NCBI RefSeq assembly: GCF_042675745.1
Contig: NZ_JBHTJM010000011.1
Location: 143,357-207,356, forward strand
Length of the DNA: 64,000 bases
Reading direction: 5' to 3'
Origin: Pseudofulvibacter geojedonensis
GTDB taxonomy: Bacteria; Bacteroidota; Bacteroidia; Flavobacteriales; Flavobacteriaceae
The notes beneath the pieces are model-generated. The model was not told where the DNA came from. It was given only the letters and a program-made list of their open reading frames with translations, and searched no databases. Position 1 is the stretch's first letter, and each line of letters opens with the position of its first letter. The position numbers were made by a program, and so were the translations under genes. Below, one piece after another: positions 44,514-54,268 of this stretch.

Positions 44514-45224
44514 ATGCAATACAAAAGAGTTCTTCTAAAATTATCAGGCGAAGCATTAATGGGCGATCGTCAATATGGAATAGATCCTAAACGTTTAGCC
44601 GAATATGCTCAAGACATAAAAGAAATTGTTGACAAAGGTATAGAAGTAGCAATAGTTATTGGAGGAGGAAACATCTTTAGAGGAGTTGCTGGAGCAAGTA
44701 ACGGTATGGATCGCGTTCAAGGAGACTATATGGGTATGTTAGCTACCGTTATTAATGGCCTGGCATTACAAAGCGCCTTAGAAGACGCAGAAGTACCTAC
44801 CAGACTTCAAACAGCTATTAAAATAGAAGCTATTGCAGAACCTTATATTAAGCGTAGAGCAACCAGACATTTAGAAAAAGGGCGTGTTGTAATATTTGGA
44901 TCTGGAACAGGAAACCCCTATTTTACTACCGATTCGGCAGCCGTATTAAGAGCTATAGAAATTGATGCAGATGTTATTTTAAAAGGAACCAGAGTAGATG
45001 GTATTTATAATGAAGACCCTGAAAAAAATGCCGATGCTAAAAAATACGAATTCATTTCTTTTGACGATGTAATTAGAAAAGGGTTAAAAGTTATGGATAT
45101 GACTGCTTTTACATTGAGTCAAGAAAATGAATTACCTATTATTGTATTCGATATGAATACGAGAGGCAACTTAATGAAAGTAGTTTCTGGAGAAAATATT
45201 GGAACTAAAGTAAATAACTTATAA
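44514..45224 (+). CDS. pyrH: Uridylate kinase
   Basis: A 236-residue hexameric UMP kinase that makes UDP in pyrimidine synthesis. Seen are RVLLKLSGEALMGD at the start, VIGGGNIFRG, the GTGNPYFTTDSAAVLRAIE nucleotide loop and DPEKNADAKKYEF. It is followed after 80 bases by frr, the usual partner. Confidence 0.97.
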   Translation: MQYKRVLLKLSGEALMGDRQYGIDPKRLAEYAQDIKEIVDKGIEVAIVIGGGNIFRGVAGASNGMDRVQGDYMGMLATVINGLALQSALEDAEVPTRLQTAIKIEAIAEPYIKRRATRHLEKGRVVIFGSGTGNPYFTTDSAAVLRAIEIDADVILKGTRVDGIYNEDPEKNADAKKYEFISFDDVIRKGLKVMDMTAFTLSQENELPIIVFDMNTRGNLMKVVSGENIGTKVNNL

Positions 45225-45304
45225 ATTTGGTCTGGTTATTGAACCAAGCTAAAAAAAATAACAGTTTTCCTTTTTCAAGGAAATACGAAAAATAAATTTT
45301 TCTA

Positions 45305-45859
45305 ATGGAAGAAATAAACTTTATTATAGACACAGCTAAAGAAGGAATGGAAAATGCATTAGTGCATTTAGATAAACAATTAATTGCAATTAGAGCAGGA
45401 AAAGCATCACCTTCTATGCTAAGCAGCATTATGGTAGACTATTATGGATCAATGACTCCTTTATCGCAAGTAGCTAACGTTAATACTCCTGATGCTAGAA
45501 CTATTTCTATTCAACCATGGGAAAAAAGTTTAATTGGAGAAATTGAAAAAGCCATTATGATAGCTAATATTGGGTTCAACCCAATGAATAATGGTGAGAG
45601 TGTTATTATTAACGTACCACCTTTAACAGAAGAAAGAAGACGTGAATTAGCTAAACAAGCAAAAGCAGAAGCAGAAGACGCAAAAGTTGTTGTTAGAAAC
45701 CAAAGAAAAGATGCCAACAACGATATTAAAAAATTAGATGACGCTTCTGAAGATGTAAAGAAAAATGCCGAAACAGACATTCAAGCTCTTACAGATACTT
45801 ATGTTAAAAAAATAGATGAGAAGTTTGTTGTTAAAGAAAAAGAAATAATGACTGTTTAA
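45305..45859 (+). CDS. frr: Ribosome recycling factor
   Basis: A 184-residue recycling factor that splits post-termination ribosomes with EF-G. Conserved stretches: IRAGKASPSMLSSIMVDYYG, NVNTPDARTISIQPWE, and PPLTEERRRELAKQAK. It closes the pyrH-frr operon and has its own terminator. Confidence 0.97.
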   Translation: MEEINFIIDTAKEGMENALVHLDKQLIAIRAGKASPSMLSSIMVDYYGSMTPLSQVANVNTPDARTISIQPWEKSLIGEIEKAIMIANIGFNPMNNGESVIINVPPLTEERRRELAKQAKAEAEDAKVVVRNQRKDANNDIKKLDDASEDVKKNAETDIQALTDTYVKKIDEKFVVKEKEIMTV

Positions 45860-45887
45860 TTTTTAAACATCATTAAAATACTTGTTA

Positions 45888-45916
45888 AAAAAAGCGACTT
45901 TATAGTCGCTTTTTTT
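45888..45916 (+). terminator. Intrinsic terminator of pyrH-frr
   Basis: The stem AAAGCGACT / AGTCGCTTT is followed by a run of eight T. Confidence 0.9.
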
Positions 45917-45980
45917 TGACTTAAACTTAACCTAGAAAAATCAATTGTATTTTCTACCTTTGCCAAACTTATTAGAAATT

Positions 45981-48377
45981 ATGGCAAAACTTTTTAGCGT
46001 AGGTTTTTGGGCTGCTTTAGCCCGTATTATCTTAAGAAACAGGATTATTATCTTGTTATTAATTGCCATAACAACTGCAGCATTTGTAAGTCAGTTCGAT
46101 AACATGCGCTTCACATATACCGAAGCCAATTTATTACCAGATGACCATAAAGTAAATATCGAGTACTTTGAATTTTTAGATAAGTTCGGAGAAGAAGGTA
46201 ATTTAATTATTATTGCTGTTCAAGATTCAGCCTTCTTTACTCCTCAAAAATTCAATGCTTGGAACAATCTTGCCAACGAATTAAGTGACGACAAGAATGT
46301 AGATTTAGTTGTTGGTGTTGGCAACATTCAGAAACTAACTAGAAACGACCAGAAAAAAGCTTTCGATTTAAAACCACTTATAGAAAAAGAAATAAAAACA
46401 CAAGGTGAATTAGACAACCTTAAAAAACACCTGTATTACAATCTGCCTTTTTACGATCAGTTTTTATACAACTCTAAAAGCAATACTTTTAGGACAGCGA
46501 TTTATATAAACAAAGAAATCGTAAACAAGCCCGCAAGAAAAAAGCTAATAGAGCAATTTATAATTCCTAAAATTAAATCATTCGAAAAAGAAACTGGTTT
46601 AGATGTTCGCACCTCTGGAATGCCCTATATTAGGACTTTAAACTCTAATACTATTATTAGTGAAATTGCCTATTTTATTGGTGCTGCTTTATTCGTTACC
46701 GGATTTATCTTCTTTTTATTTTTTAGATCCTTTAGGGCTACTTTTATTTCTTTAACAGTCGTAATTATAGGGGTTTGTTGGACCTTTGGTATTTTAGGTT
46801 TTTTACATTATGAAATTACTGTACTAACAGCTATTATACCGCCATTAATAATTGTAATTGGTATCCCTAACTGCATTTTCTTAATTAATAAATACCAATT
46901 AGAAGTTAACAAACACGGTAATCAAGCTAAGTCCTTACAGCGTGTTATAACCAAAGTAGGTAATGCTACTTTAATGACCAATGTAACTACTGCTGCTGGT
47001 TTTGCAACTTTTATATTAACTAAAAGTGATTTATTAAAAGAATTTGGTACAGTAGCATCATTAAGTATACTTTCTATATTTATTTTATGTGTTTTAATTA
47101 TTCCTATTATTTATAGTTTTATGCCTTTGCCTAAAGCTAAACACTTAAAACACTTAAATAAAAAATGGAGCGCTGGATTTGTTAATTGGATGGAAAACAT
47201 GGTTCGCTATAAAAGAATAACCATCTACGTTGCTTCCTTGATCCTTTTAATTACTAGTTTAATAGGAATTTTTCAAATAAGAGTTACTGGTAGCTTAATT
47301 GAAGATATGCCTAAAGACACCGACTTTTTTAGAGATATTCGTTTCTTTGAAAAAGAATTTGATGGTATTATGCCTGTTGAATTTATCATAGACACCAAAA
47401 GAAAAAAAGGTGTTATGAAATTAGCTACTTTAAAACGTATTAATAAACTTGAAGAAACTATTAATGATATTGAAGAACTTTCTAGACCAATGTCTGTTGC
47501 CAGTGTTGTAAAATATGCTAAACAAGCTTATTATAATGGCAATCCAAAATACTACCAGCTCCCTACTTCTCAAGAAAAGAATTTCATACTTTCTTATGCT
47601 AAAAAAGCTAATGGTGATGCCAATTTAATGAAGAGTTTTGTCGATTCTACTGGGCAATATGCTAGAATTACTACTTTCATGAAAGACATTAGTACTGATA
47701 GAATGGAAGCCATTGAAAAGCAATTATTAGACAAAGCAAAAAACATCTTTCCAGAAGAGCGCTATACTGTTAATATGACAGGAAAAGCATTGGTTTTTCA
47801 GAAAGGAACAAAATACTTACGAGACAACCTATTTATTTCATTAGGGTTGGCCATTGTTATTATATCTTTATTTATGGCTTACATGTTTCGTTCTGCAAGA
47901 ATGATTGTTGTTTCTTTAATACCTAACCTATTACCTCTGGTGATAACCGCTGGACTTATGGGGTATGTAGGCGTTCCTATTAAACCTTCTACAATTTTAG
48001 TTTTTAGTATAGCATTTGGTATTTCTGTAGACGACACTATACATTTCTTAGCTAAATACAGACAGGAACTACAAGCTAATCATTGGAAAATACGAAAGTC
48101 TGTTTATGCCGCCTTGAGAGAAACCGGAGTCAGTATGTTCTATACATCTATAGTTTTATTTTTTGGTTTTTCAGTATTTACCATTTCAAGTTTTGGAGGT
48201 ACCGTAGCTTTAGGCGCATTAGTATCTGCTACTCTATTATTTGCTATGCTGGCTAATTTACTGTTGCTACCTTCATTATTATTATCCTTAGAAAGGACAA
48301 TTGCCAACAAAAAGGTATTAAGAGAGCCTAGCTTTAAAATTATCCCTGAAGAAGAAAAGGATAAAAAGAGTTCATAA
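45981..48377 (+). CDS. RND superfamily transporter (MMPL type)
   Basis: A 798-residue inner-membrane protein of about twelve helices in two similar halves, each with a large periplasmic loop after the first helix. The second-half motif GISVDDTIHFLAKYRQE matches the RND proton-relay region, and the first half has TLMTNVTTAAGFATFILT, typical of the MMPL / lipid-export branch. The substrate is unknown; sterol- or lipid-like cargo is possible. The start ATG 45981 is preferred over 45945, since a TACCTTTG minus-7 element (45955-45962) lies between. Confidence 0.88.
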   Translation: MAKLFSVGFWAALARIILRNRIIILLLIAITTAAFVSQFDNMRFTYTEANLLPDDHKVNIEYFEFLDKFGEEGNLIIIAVQDSAFFTPQKFNAWNNLANELSDDKNVDLVVGVGNIQKLTRNDQKKAFDLKPLIEKEIKTQGELDNLKKHLYYNLPFYDQFLYNSKSNTFRTAIYINKEIVNKPARKKLIEQFIIPKIKSFEKETGLDVRTSGMPYIRTLNSNTIISEIAYFIGAALFVTGFIFFLFFRSFRATFISLTVVIIGVCWTFGILGFLHYEITVLTAIIPPLIIVIGIPNCIFLINKYQLEVNKHGNQAKSLQRVITKVGNATLMTNVTTAAGFATFILTKSDLLKEFGTVASLSILSIFILCVLIIPIIYSFMPLPKAKHLKHLNKKWSAGFVNWMENMVRYKRITIYVASLILLITSLIGIFQIRVTGSLIEDMPKDTDFFRDIRFFEKEFDGIMPVEFIIDTKRKKGVMKLATLKRINKLEETINDIEELSRPMSVASVVKYAKQAYYNGNPKYYQLPTSQEKNFILSYAKKANGDANLMKSFVDSTGQYARITTFMKDISTDRMEAIEKQLLDKAKNIFPEERYTVNMTGKALVFQKGTKYLRDNLFISLGLAIVIISLFMAYMFRSARMIVVSLIPNLLPLVITAGLMGYVGVPIKPSTILVFSIAFGISVDDTIHFLAKYRQELQANHWKIRKSVYAALRETGVSMFYTSIVLFFGFSVFTISSFGGTVALGALVSATLLFAMLANLLLLPSLLLSLERTIANKKVLREPSFKIIPEEEKDKKSS

Positions 48378-48448
48378 AAAAGAACCGCTAGTAAATACTA
48401 ACGGTTTCTCTTACCCCAAAAAAATTACTTATTGCTTACATCAATAAG
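48376..48448 (-). ncRNA. Candidate small RNA, copy 1 of a tandem pair
   Basis: Read on the minus strand: a promoter-like TAATTTAG (48455-48462), a 5' hairpin around GCTTATTGATGTAAGC, the single-stranded block TTTTTTTGGGGTAAGAGAA, then an interrupted stem AACCG-TAGT / ACTA-CGGTT and a run of T. About 73 nt. Its block is shared with the second copy 150 bases away. No peptide of note is encoded. Its terminator abuts the MMPL stop. Confidence 0.45.
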
Positions 48449-48527
48449 CTGATGCTAAATTACTTAAATTTTAAATTTTCAAAAAATCGAAAATGGGTAA
48501 ATTTTTCTATACCTATTATTAGTGAAT

Positions 48528-48608
48528 AAAAAAAGAGCCGTTAACATTGCTAACGGCTTCTCTTACCCCAAAAAAACTTACTTAATAAAACTTATATATT
48601 AATATAAG
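48528..48608 (-). ncRNA. Candidate small RNA, copy 2 of a tandem pair
   Basis: Read on the minus strand: a good minus-7 box TATCTTTG (48615-48622), a perfect 5' hairpin CTTATATTAATATAAG, the shared block TTTTTTTGGGGTAAGAGAA, then a perfect terminator AGCCGTTA / TAACGGCT followed by CTTTTTTT. About 81 nt. Both units also share an AAAAATTTACC element upstream. I recognise no named RNA family. Confidence 0.5.
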
Positions 48609-48730
48609 CTATGTCAAAGATACAACTAATAAACATTCTGTGAAATACCTATAATTAGGTAAATTTTTATGTCACCATTTTTGGTGATACTAGATTCTAA
48701 ATAAAAATTTAGTATAAGCATTTAAAAAGG

Positions 48731-48738
48731 TATCTTTG
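48731..48738 (+). promoter_or_regulatory. Minus-7 promoter element of asnS
   Basis: TATCTTTG at 48731-48738; no clear TTG partner. The leader to the asnS ATG is about 68 bases. Just upstream, TCACCA / TGGTGA (48672-48688) forms a small hairpin. Confidence 0.5.
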
Positions 48739-48806
48739 CAACTTCAAATTAGCATATTGAGTCAATTTATAAAATTGATATTAAAATATTATAAATTATA
48801 TAACAG

Positions 48807-50240
48807 ATGAAAACTACATCAGTTTTAGAATTATTAAAAGGTGAAAAGCTTTTACAAGAAGTTACAATTAAAGGTTGGGTACGAACATTTAGGGCTAATA
48901 GATTTATAGCTCTAAACGATGGTTCTACAATTAACAATATACAATGTGTTGTAGATTTCGAAAATACAGATGAAACTACATTAAAAAGAATTACTACTGG
49001 AGCTGCAATATGTTTGAAAGGCGTTTTAGCTGAAAGTCAAGGAAAAGGACAAAAAGTAGAAGTTCAAGTATCTTCAATAGAAATTTTAGGAGATTCTGAT
49101 CCAGAAACATATCCTATACAGCCTAAAAAGCATAGCTTTGAATTTTTAAGAGATAATGCTCACTTAAGAACAAGAACCAATACGTTTAGTGCTGTAATGC
49201 GTTTGCGCTCTTCTTTATCGTTTGCAATTCACCAATACTTCAATCAAAACGGATTTTATTATATGCACACACCTATCATAACAGGTAGTGATGCTGAAGG
49301 TGCTGGTGAAATGTTTCAAGTAACAGGGCTAGATGTAAAAAATCCTCCTTTAACAGAAGATGGAAATGTAGATTACAGTCAAGATTTCTTCGGAAAAGAA
49401 ACCAACTTAACAGTATCTGGACAATTAGAAGCTGAAACTTTTGCTATGTCTTTAGGTAAAGTATATACTTTTGGACCAACCTTTAGAGCAGAAAATTCTA
49501 ATACTTCTCGCCATCTATCAGAATTTTGGATGATAGAGCCTGAAGTTGCTTTTATGGACCTAGACGGTAACATGGATCTTGCTGAAGACTTCTTAAAATC
49601 TGTTTTAGGGTATGTTTTAGAAAACAATGCAGATGATTTGGCTTTCTTAGAGCAACGTTTAATTCAAGAAGATAAAAGTAAACCACAAAACGAACGTAAT
49701 GAAATGACATTAACAGAAAAGCTTCGTTTTGTTGTAGACAACAACTTTAAGAGAGTTAGTTACACAGAAGCTATTGATATTTTAAAGAACTGCAAGCCAA
49801 ACAAAAAGAAAAAATTCAATTATCTAATTGAAGAATGGGGAGCAGATCTACAATCGGAACACGAACGTTTTTTAGTAGAAAAACACTTTAAATGTCCTGT
49901 AATTTTATTTGATTACCCAGCTAACATCAAAGCTTTTTACATGCGTTTAAATGAGGATGGAAAAACGGTAAGAGCTATGGATATTCTTTTCCCAGGAATT
50001 GGTGAAATGGTTGGAGGTTCTCAACGTGAAGAACGATTAGATATTTTAAAACAGAAAATGGCTGCTTTAGATATAGATGAAAAAGAATTATGGTGGTATA
50101 CAGATTTACGTAAATATGGTACTGCTGTACATTCTGGATTTGGCCTAGGGTTTGAGCGTTTAGTAATGTTTGCAACAGGAATGAGCAATATTAGAGATGT
50201 AATTCCTTACCCAAGAACTCCTCAAAATGCTTCATTTTAA
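48807..50240 (+). CDS. asnS: Asparaginyl-tRNA synthetase
   Basis: A 477-residue class IIb synthetase. The N-terminal OB fold binds the anticodon (VTIKGWVRTFRANRFIALNDG). Class II motif 2 is TFRAENSNTSRHLSEFWMIE and motif 3 is GFGLGFERLVMFATGMSNIRD. The insert YLIEEWGADLQSEHERFL is usual for AsnRS. It charges tRNA-Asn with asparagine. Confidence 0.96.
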   Translation: MKTTSVLELLKGEKLLQEVTIKGWVRTFRANRFIALNDGSTINNIQCVVDFENTDETTLKRITTGAAICLKGVLAESQGKGQKVEVQVSSIEILGDSDPETYPIQPKKHSFEFLRDNAHLRTRTNTFSAVMRLRSSLSFAIHQYFNQNGFYYMHTPIITGSDAEGAGEMFQVTGLDVKNPPLTEDGNVDYSQDFFGKETNLTVSGQLEAETFAMSLGKVYTFGPTFRAENSNTSRHLSEFWMIEPEVAFMDLDGNMDLAEDFLKSVLGYVLENNADDLAFLEQRLIQEDKSKPQNERNEMTLTEKLRFVVDNNFKRVSYTEAIDILKNCKPNKKKKFNYLIEEWGADLQSEHERFLVEKHFKCPVILFDYPANIKAFYMRLNEDGKTVRAMDILFPGIGEMVGGSQREERLDILKQKMAALDIDEKELWWYTDLRKYGTAVHSGFGLGFERLVMFATGMSNIRDVIPYPRTPQNASF

Positions 50241-50267
50241 ACAATAAAGCGTAATTGTCAATAAAAT

Positions 50268-50304
50268 AGGCCTACAAGTGTTTTATAAACCTTGTAGGTT
50301 TTTT
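50268..50304 (+). terminator. Intrinsic terminator of asnS
   Basis: The stem CCTACAAG / CTTGTAGG with a 12-base loop is followed by TTTTTT. Confidence 0.85.
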
Positions 50305-50317
50305 ATATTTACATGTT

Positions 50318-51775
50318 ATGTTAAAACAATATTTACAATTTAAATTATCACAAAAGCTATCTCCTCAACAGATTCAGTTAATGAAACTGATACAGTTGCC
50401 TACACAAGCATTTGAGCAACGTGTGAAACAAGAATTAGAAGAGAATCCTGCTTTAGATAACAACAAGAGTGAAACCGACTATGAAGAGGACTCTTATAAA
50501 GATGAATTTGACGATTCGTACGATAGCGAATCTATCAATACAGATGATATTAATATTGATGAATATTTAAGTGACGACGAGACTCCTAATTATAGATTAC
50601 AAGCCAATAACTACAGCTCAGACGATGAAGAAAAAAGCGTTCCATATGCCTCAGGAACTACTTTTACACAGCATTTAATAAACCAGTTAAACACATTTAG
50701 GTTAAACGATCATAAATATACTATTGCCGAATTTTTAGTAGGGAGTATAAATGAAAATGGATACTTAAGACGAGACCTAAATGATATTATTGACGACTTA
50801 GCCTTTACCCAAAATATTTTTACATCTGAAGAGGAAGTTGAAGAAGTGCTAGCAATTATTCATAAATTAGAGCCTAATGGTGTTGGCGCTAGAAACTTGC
50901 AAGAATGCTTAGCAATACAATTAGAAAGAAAACCAAAAACAGCAGCAACAGCTACTGCTCTTGCTATAATAAATGATGCTTTTGAACAATTTACAAAAAA
51001 GCATTACCAAAAACTATTACAAAAATTCGGTATTTCTGAAGAAGCTTTGAGAGATGCTATTCTAGAAATCGAAAAATTAAACCCAAAACCAGGTGGAAGT
51101 TATGCTGGGAACAATAAAGTTGTTGAGCATGTTGTTCCTGATTTTACCGTTAGAATTGTTGAAGGAAAACTAGAACTAACACTAAACGGGAGAAATGCCC
51201 CTGAGTTAAATATTTCTGGTGAGTATAGCAATATGCTTAAAGGGTATAAAGAGACCAAAAACAAAACCAAGTCTCAAAAGGATGCCGTCCTATTTATCAA
51301 ACAGAAATTAGATTCAGCTAAATGGTTTATTGAAGCTATTAAACAGCGCCAACAAACTCTTTTGGTTACCATGAACGCCATTATGCATTATCAAGAAGCT
51401 TACTTGTTAACTGGAGATGAAATGGAATTAAAACCCATGATTCTTAAAGATATTGCAGACCAAATAGATATGGATGTTTCTACTGTATCTAGAGTAGCTA
51501 ACAGTAAATATGTAGATACTCCTTACGGAACTAAACTAATAAAAGAGTTTTTCTCTGAGTCTATGAAAAATGATCAAGGAGAAGATGTCTCTACTCGTGA
51601 AATTAAAAAGATTTTAGAAAATGTTATAAACGAAGAAGACAAGAAAAAGCCTCTTACTGATGAAAAACTATCTAAAATCTTAAAAGAAAAAGGTTATCCA
51701 ATTGCCAGAAGAACGGTTGCCAAATATAGAGAACAGTTAGATATACCTGTTGCTAGACTTAGAAAAGAAATTTAA
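50318..51775 (+). CDS. rpoN: RNA polymerase sigma-54 factor
   Basis: A 485-residue sigma-54. Region I is Gln/Leu-rich (LKQYLQFKLSQKLSPQQIQL); region II is strongly acidic (residues 45-105). The core-binding and helix-turn-helix parts follow (DIADQIDMDVSTVSRVANSKY), and the RpoN box reads ARRTVAKYREQL near the end. It directs transcription that needs AAA+ activators. Its stop overlaps the next gene by one base. Confidence 0.96.
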   Translation: MLKQYLQFKLSQKLSPQQIQLMKLIQLPTQAFEQRVKQELEENPALDNNKSETDYEEDSYKDEFDDSYDSESINTDDINIDEYLSDDETPNYRLQANNYSSDDEEKSVPYASGTTFTQHLINQLNTFRLNDHKYTIAEFLVGSINENGYLRRDLNDIIDDLAFTQNIFTSEEEVEEVLAIIHKLEPNGVGARNLQECLAIQLERKPKTAATATALAIINDAFEQFTKKHYQKLLQKFGISEEALRDAILEIEKLNPKPGGSYAGNNKVVEHVVPDFTVRIVEGKLELTLNGRNAPELNISGEYSNMLKGYKETKNKTKSQKDAVLFIKQKLDSAKWFIEAIKQRQQTLLVTMNAIMHYQEAYLLTGDEMELKPMILKDIADQIDMDVSTVSRVANSKYVDTPYGTKLIKEFFSESMKNDQGEDVSTREIKKILENVINEEDKKKPLTDEKLSKILKEKGYPIARRTVAKYREQLDIPVARLRKEI

Positions 51776-52380
51776 TGCATTATATACTTAAATATGCATC
51801 TTATATATTTCATCCTATTTTTATTTCTTTTTTAGGAGTAGGATTATTCTATACTTATAGTGCAAAATACCATCCTGAAGCTTATGTAGCTAGCAGGTTG
51901 CTACAATTATTTATTCTTACTATCATTATCCCCTTGCTTTGTTTTAGGGTCTTAAAAAAGCTTGGAATAGTAAAAACAATTATGGCAGAGGATATAAAAG
52001 AAAGACGTTTACCTTATAGTATTGCTATTATTTTAAACCTGTATATTGCTTTTTATATTTTTAATCTTGGTCAAGAAATCGAACTACGTTATTTCTTTTT
52101 TGGAATTAGTTGTACTAGCATCGCTTTTTTCTTCTTAAGCCTGCTAAACTTTAAAGCCAGTTTACATATGGCTGCCGTAGGAGGTTTAACTACTTTTTTA
52201 ATTGGATTGAGCATCCATTTTCAAACTAATATGACCCCTATTATTGGAGCTAGTTTACTCTTAAACGGACTTATAGCAAGTTCTAGATTACATTTAAAAG
52301 CTCATTCTGGTGTTGAGCTAATTATTGGTAGTGTATTAGGTATTTTACCTCAATTTATGATGTTTGCAAATTGGTTATAA
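51775..52380 (+). CDS. PAP2-like integral membrane protein
   Basis: A 201-residue protein with six membrane helices. The C-terminal SSRLHLKAHSGVELIIGSVLG matches the end of PAP2-type phosphatases (SR-x5-H), but the first phosphatase motif is reduced, with only KERRLP and LHMAAVGG-type remnants, so activity is uncertain. Translation is coupled to rpoN by a TAATG overlap. Candidate substrates would be lipid phosphates. Confidence 0.7.
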   Translation: MHYILKYASYIFHPIFISFLGVGLFYTYSAKYHPEAYVASRLLQLFILTIIIPLLCFRVLKKLGIVKTIMAEDIKERRLPYSIAIILNLYIAFYIFNLGQEIELRYFFFGISCTSIAFFFLSLLNFKASLHMAAVGGLTTFLIGLSIHFQTNMTPIIGASLLLNGLIASSRLHLKAHSGVELIIGSVLGILPQFMMFANWL

Positions 52381-53082
52381 TTAGAATATATAAAATATCA
52401 AACCAAACTTTACCGCTCTGGTATTTATAGCAACACCTTCTACTTTGGCTGAGTTTTTAAACAGCGTATTTAAACTATATGACGCATAAAAATTCCAGGT
52501 ATTCCACCCAAACCCTAAATCTATTACTGGTTGAAACCTTTGAACACTGTTGGGATTTCTCAATTTAAAATTCCCTACATCTCCTTTATGCTTTACTACA
52601 CTATGAAAAATATAATTGATCTTAGCACCTAAATAAATACGCCAAAATTTATGACTCTCTATAGTACTGTTTCTCCATCTAAATTGAATAGGAAATGCTA
52701 CTTCGTGTGTATTAAACTTGTTCTTGCTATATGTGTCAATAGTTGTACTTAACAACTCATAAGTTAAATCATCTTCTACCTCCCTTATAAGCAAATTATG
52801 ATTATACGAATTATTAGAATATCCAAAACCAACACCTATTGCTAAAGTTCTCTTTTGATTTATGGGGATATCTCGAATAAAACCTAAATGCAGACCACTT
52901 GATAAACCTTGTTGTGACATTCCATTTGGTTTATTTTCCATAAAATTATACGTAAGTGCTAAATAAAACTGATCCTCTCTATACTTAGGATCGTCATACA
53001 CTAACGAGTCACTAACAGCATTTTGAGAATATGATACTATAACAACGAAAACGTTTATAATAAAGAATAATAGCTTTTGCAT
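52381..53082 (-). CDS. PorT-like outer-membrane beta-barrel protein
   Basis: A 233-residue protein with a signal peptide (FFIINVFVVIVSYSQ) and a chain of amphipathic strands ending in Phe (VKFGLIFYIF), typical of an outer-membrane barrel. It resembles the PorT family needed for type IX secretion in flavobacteria, and its place beside exbD genes fits. Assignment is by pattern and context. It is minus-strand and last in the ExbBD row. Confidence 0.7.
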   Translation of the reverse strand: MQKLLFFIINVFVVIVSYSQNAVSDSLVYDDPKYREDQFYLALTYNFMENKPNGMSQQGLSSGLHLGFIRDIPINQKRTLAIGVGFGYSNNSYNHNLLIREVEDDLTYELLSTTIDTYSKNKFNTHEVAFPIQFRWRNSTIESHKFWRIYLGAKINYIFHSVVKHKGDVGNFKLRNPNSVQRFQPVIDLGFGWNTWNFYASYSLNTLFKNSAKVEGVAINTRAVKFGLIFYIF

Positions 53083-53105
53083 ACCAACGAAGATACAAAG
53101 ACAAA

Positions 53106-53139
53106 AAAAAACATCCTACGCTTTCACGAAGGATGTTTT
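53106..53139 (-). terminator. Intrinsic terminator between exbD and the PorT-like gene
   Basis: The stem AAACATCCT / AGGATGTTT, with T-rich flank on the minus strand, sits downstream of exbD and just before the PorT-like start. Confidence 0.75.
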
Positions 53140-53158
53140 ATATAGATTGAAAAGATTT

Positions 53159-53629
53159 CTATTTTTTACCTGGCTTAACAGCTAGGTAGCTTATTTTAAG
53201 CATGTTTTCTTTACGAAGCTCTTGCTTAATATCTGTTACTAATCCCATATTGGCTTTATGATCAACTTTTAAAGCTGTAACCATTAAAGGAATAATATCT
53301 TCTGATCTCAATGCTCTTTCTGCGTAAATGTATTGCTTTAAATCTGAAGGCTGAGCAAACTTATCATTCAACTGAATAATAGCTTCTTTACCTGCATCTT
53401 CGTAACCTGCAACTGGCTTACCTGCATATATGTACATAACCCTATCGTTTTTACGATTCAATTTTTCTACACTATCTGCAGTTGGTAGTTTATTTTCTAC
53501 CATTAAAGAATTGTCTTTCATAACGGTTACCGTCATGAAGAAAAACAGTAACATGAATACGATATCTGGTAAAGCTGCCGTAGAAGCCTGTGGCAATTCG
53601 CCGTCTTTTTTCTTTTTAAACTTTGCCAT
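53159..53629 (-). CDS. ExbD/TolR-family protein (second)
   Basis: A 156-residue protein with a short cytoplasmic basic tail, one membrane helix with a key Asp (TAALPDIVFMLLFFFMTVTV) and a periplasmic domain. It partners an ExbB-type proton channel to energise envelope machines. It lies six bases after the first exbD. In flavobacteria ExbD-type pairs work with TonB-like or gliding motors; which one is served here is unknown. Confidence 0.9.
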   Translation of the reverse strand: MAKFKKKKDGELPQASTAALPDIVFMLLFFFMTVTVMKDNSLMVENKLPTADSVEKLNRKNDRVMYIYAGKPVAGYEDAGKEAIIQLNDKFAQPSDLKQYIYAERALRSEDIIPLMVTALKVDHKANMGLVTDIKQELRKENMLKISYLAVKPGKK

Positions 53630-53635
53630 AATTTC

Positions 53636-54262
53636 TTATTTAGGTTCTGCTTCAGAAATAATCTGAGGATACATATTCTTTAACTTGTCTAAACGCTCTT
53701 TTAGTTTATCCTTCATTGCGGCATCTTTTACTTTAGGATCCTTGTAGATCGTATTCATTCTAGTATAAGTATTACCTGCTCCGTATAAACGTTCAGCTTC
53801 TCTATCTCTTAAAAAAGTATAAGCTGCACCCAATTCATTCTGAATGGCTACATATGTTTCATACTTAGTTTCACGTTCGTTCTGCAATGCAATAATTGCT
53901 TTAGAAGGGTGATCTGATGAAGATGCACTTCTTGCTCCTTTACAATAATCGCAAGATTCTCCTTTATCATTTTTTCCTCCACCATTATCGATAAAATCAA
54001 TAGCTGCTTGACGTAAGTCTTTTAGCTCCATTAATTCATCTTCAACTAACATTCTGTCATCTTTATTTACAACAACCGTAAAGATGTTCTTTTTCTTGAT
54101 AACAGGTGGGTTAGGTGGTGGTGTTTCTTCCCATCTAGGCAATTTACGAGTAACCCCGTTATCTTGCTCGATGGTGGTAGTAACTAGGAAAAAGATAAGC
54201 AGTAAGAATGCAATATCTGCCATAGATCCTGCATTAACTTCTGGTATATTTCTTTTTGCCAT
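53636..54262 (-). CDS. ExbD/TolR-family protein (first)
   Basis: A 208-residue ExbD with the membrane Asp in GSMADIAFLLLIFFLVTTTI. It is longer than the second because of an insertion with a CDYCKGARSAS motif in the periplasmic part; the Cys pair is unusual. It lies six bases after the 141-residue membrane protein and forms an operon with exbB and the second exbD. Confidence 0.9.
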   Translation of the reverse strand: MAKRNIPEVNAGSMADIAFLLLIFFLVTTTIEQDNGVTRKLPRWEETPPPNPPVIKKKNIFTVVVNKDDRMLVEDELMELKDLRQAAIDFIDNGGGKNDKGESCDYCKGARSASSSDHPSKAIIALQNERETKYETYVAIQNELGAAYTFLRDREAERLYGAGNTYTRMNTIYKDPKVKDAAMKDKLKERLDKLKNMYPQIISEAEPK

Positions 54263-54268
54263 ATTATC

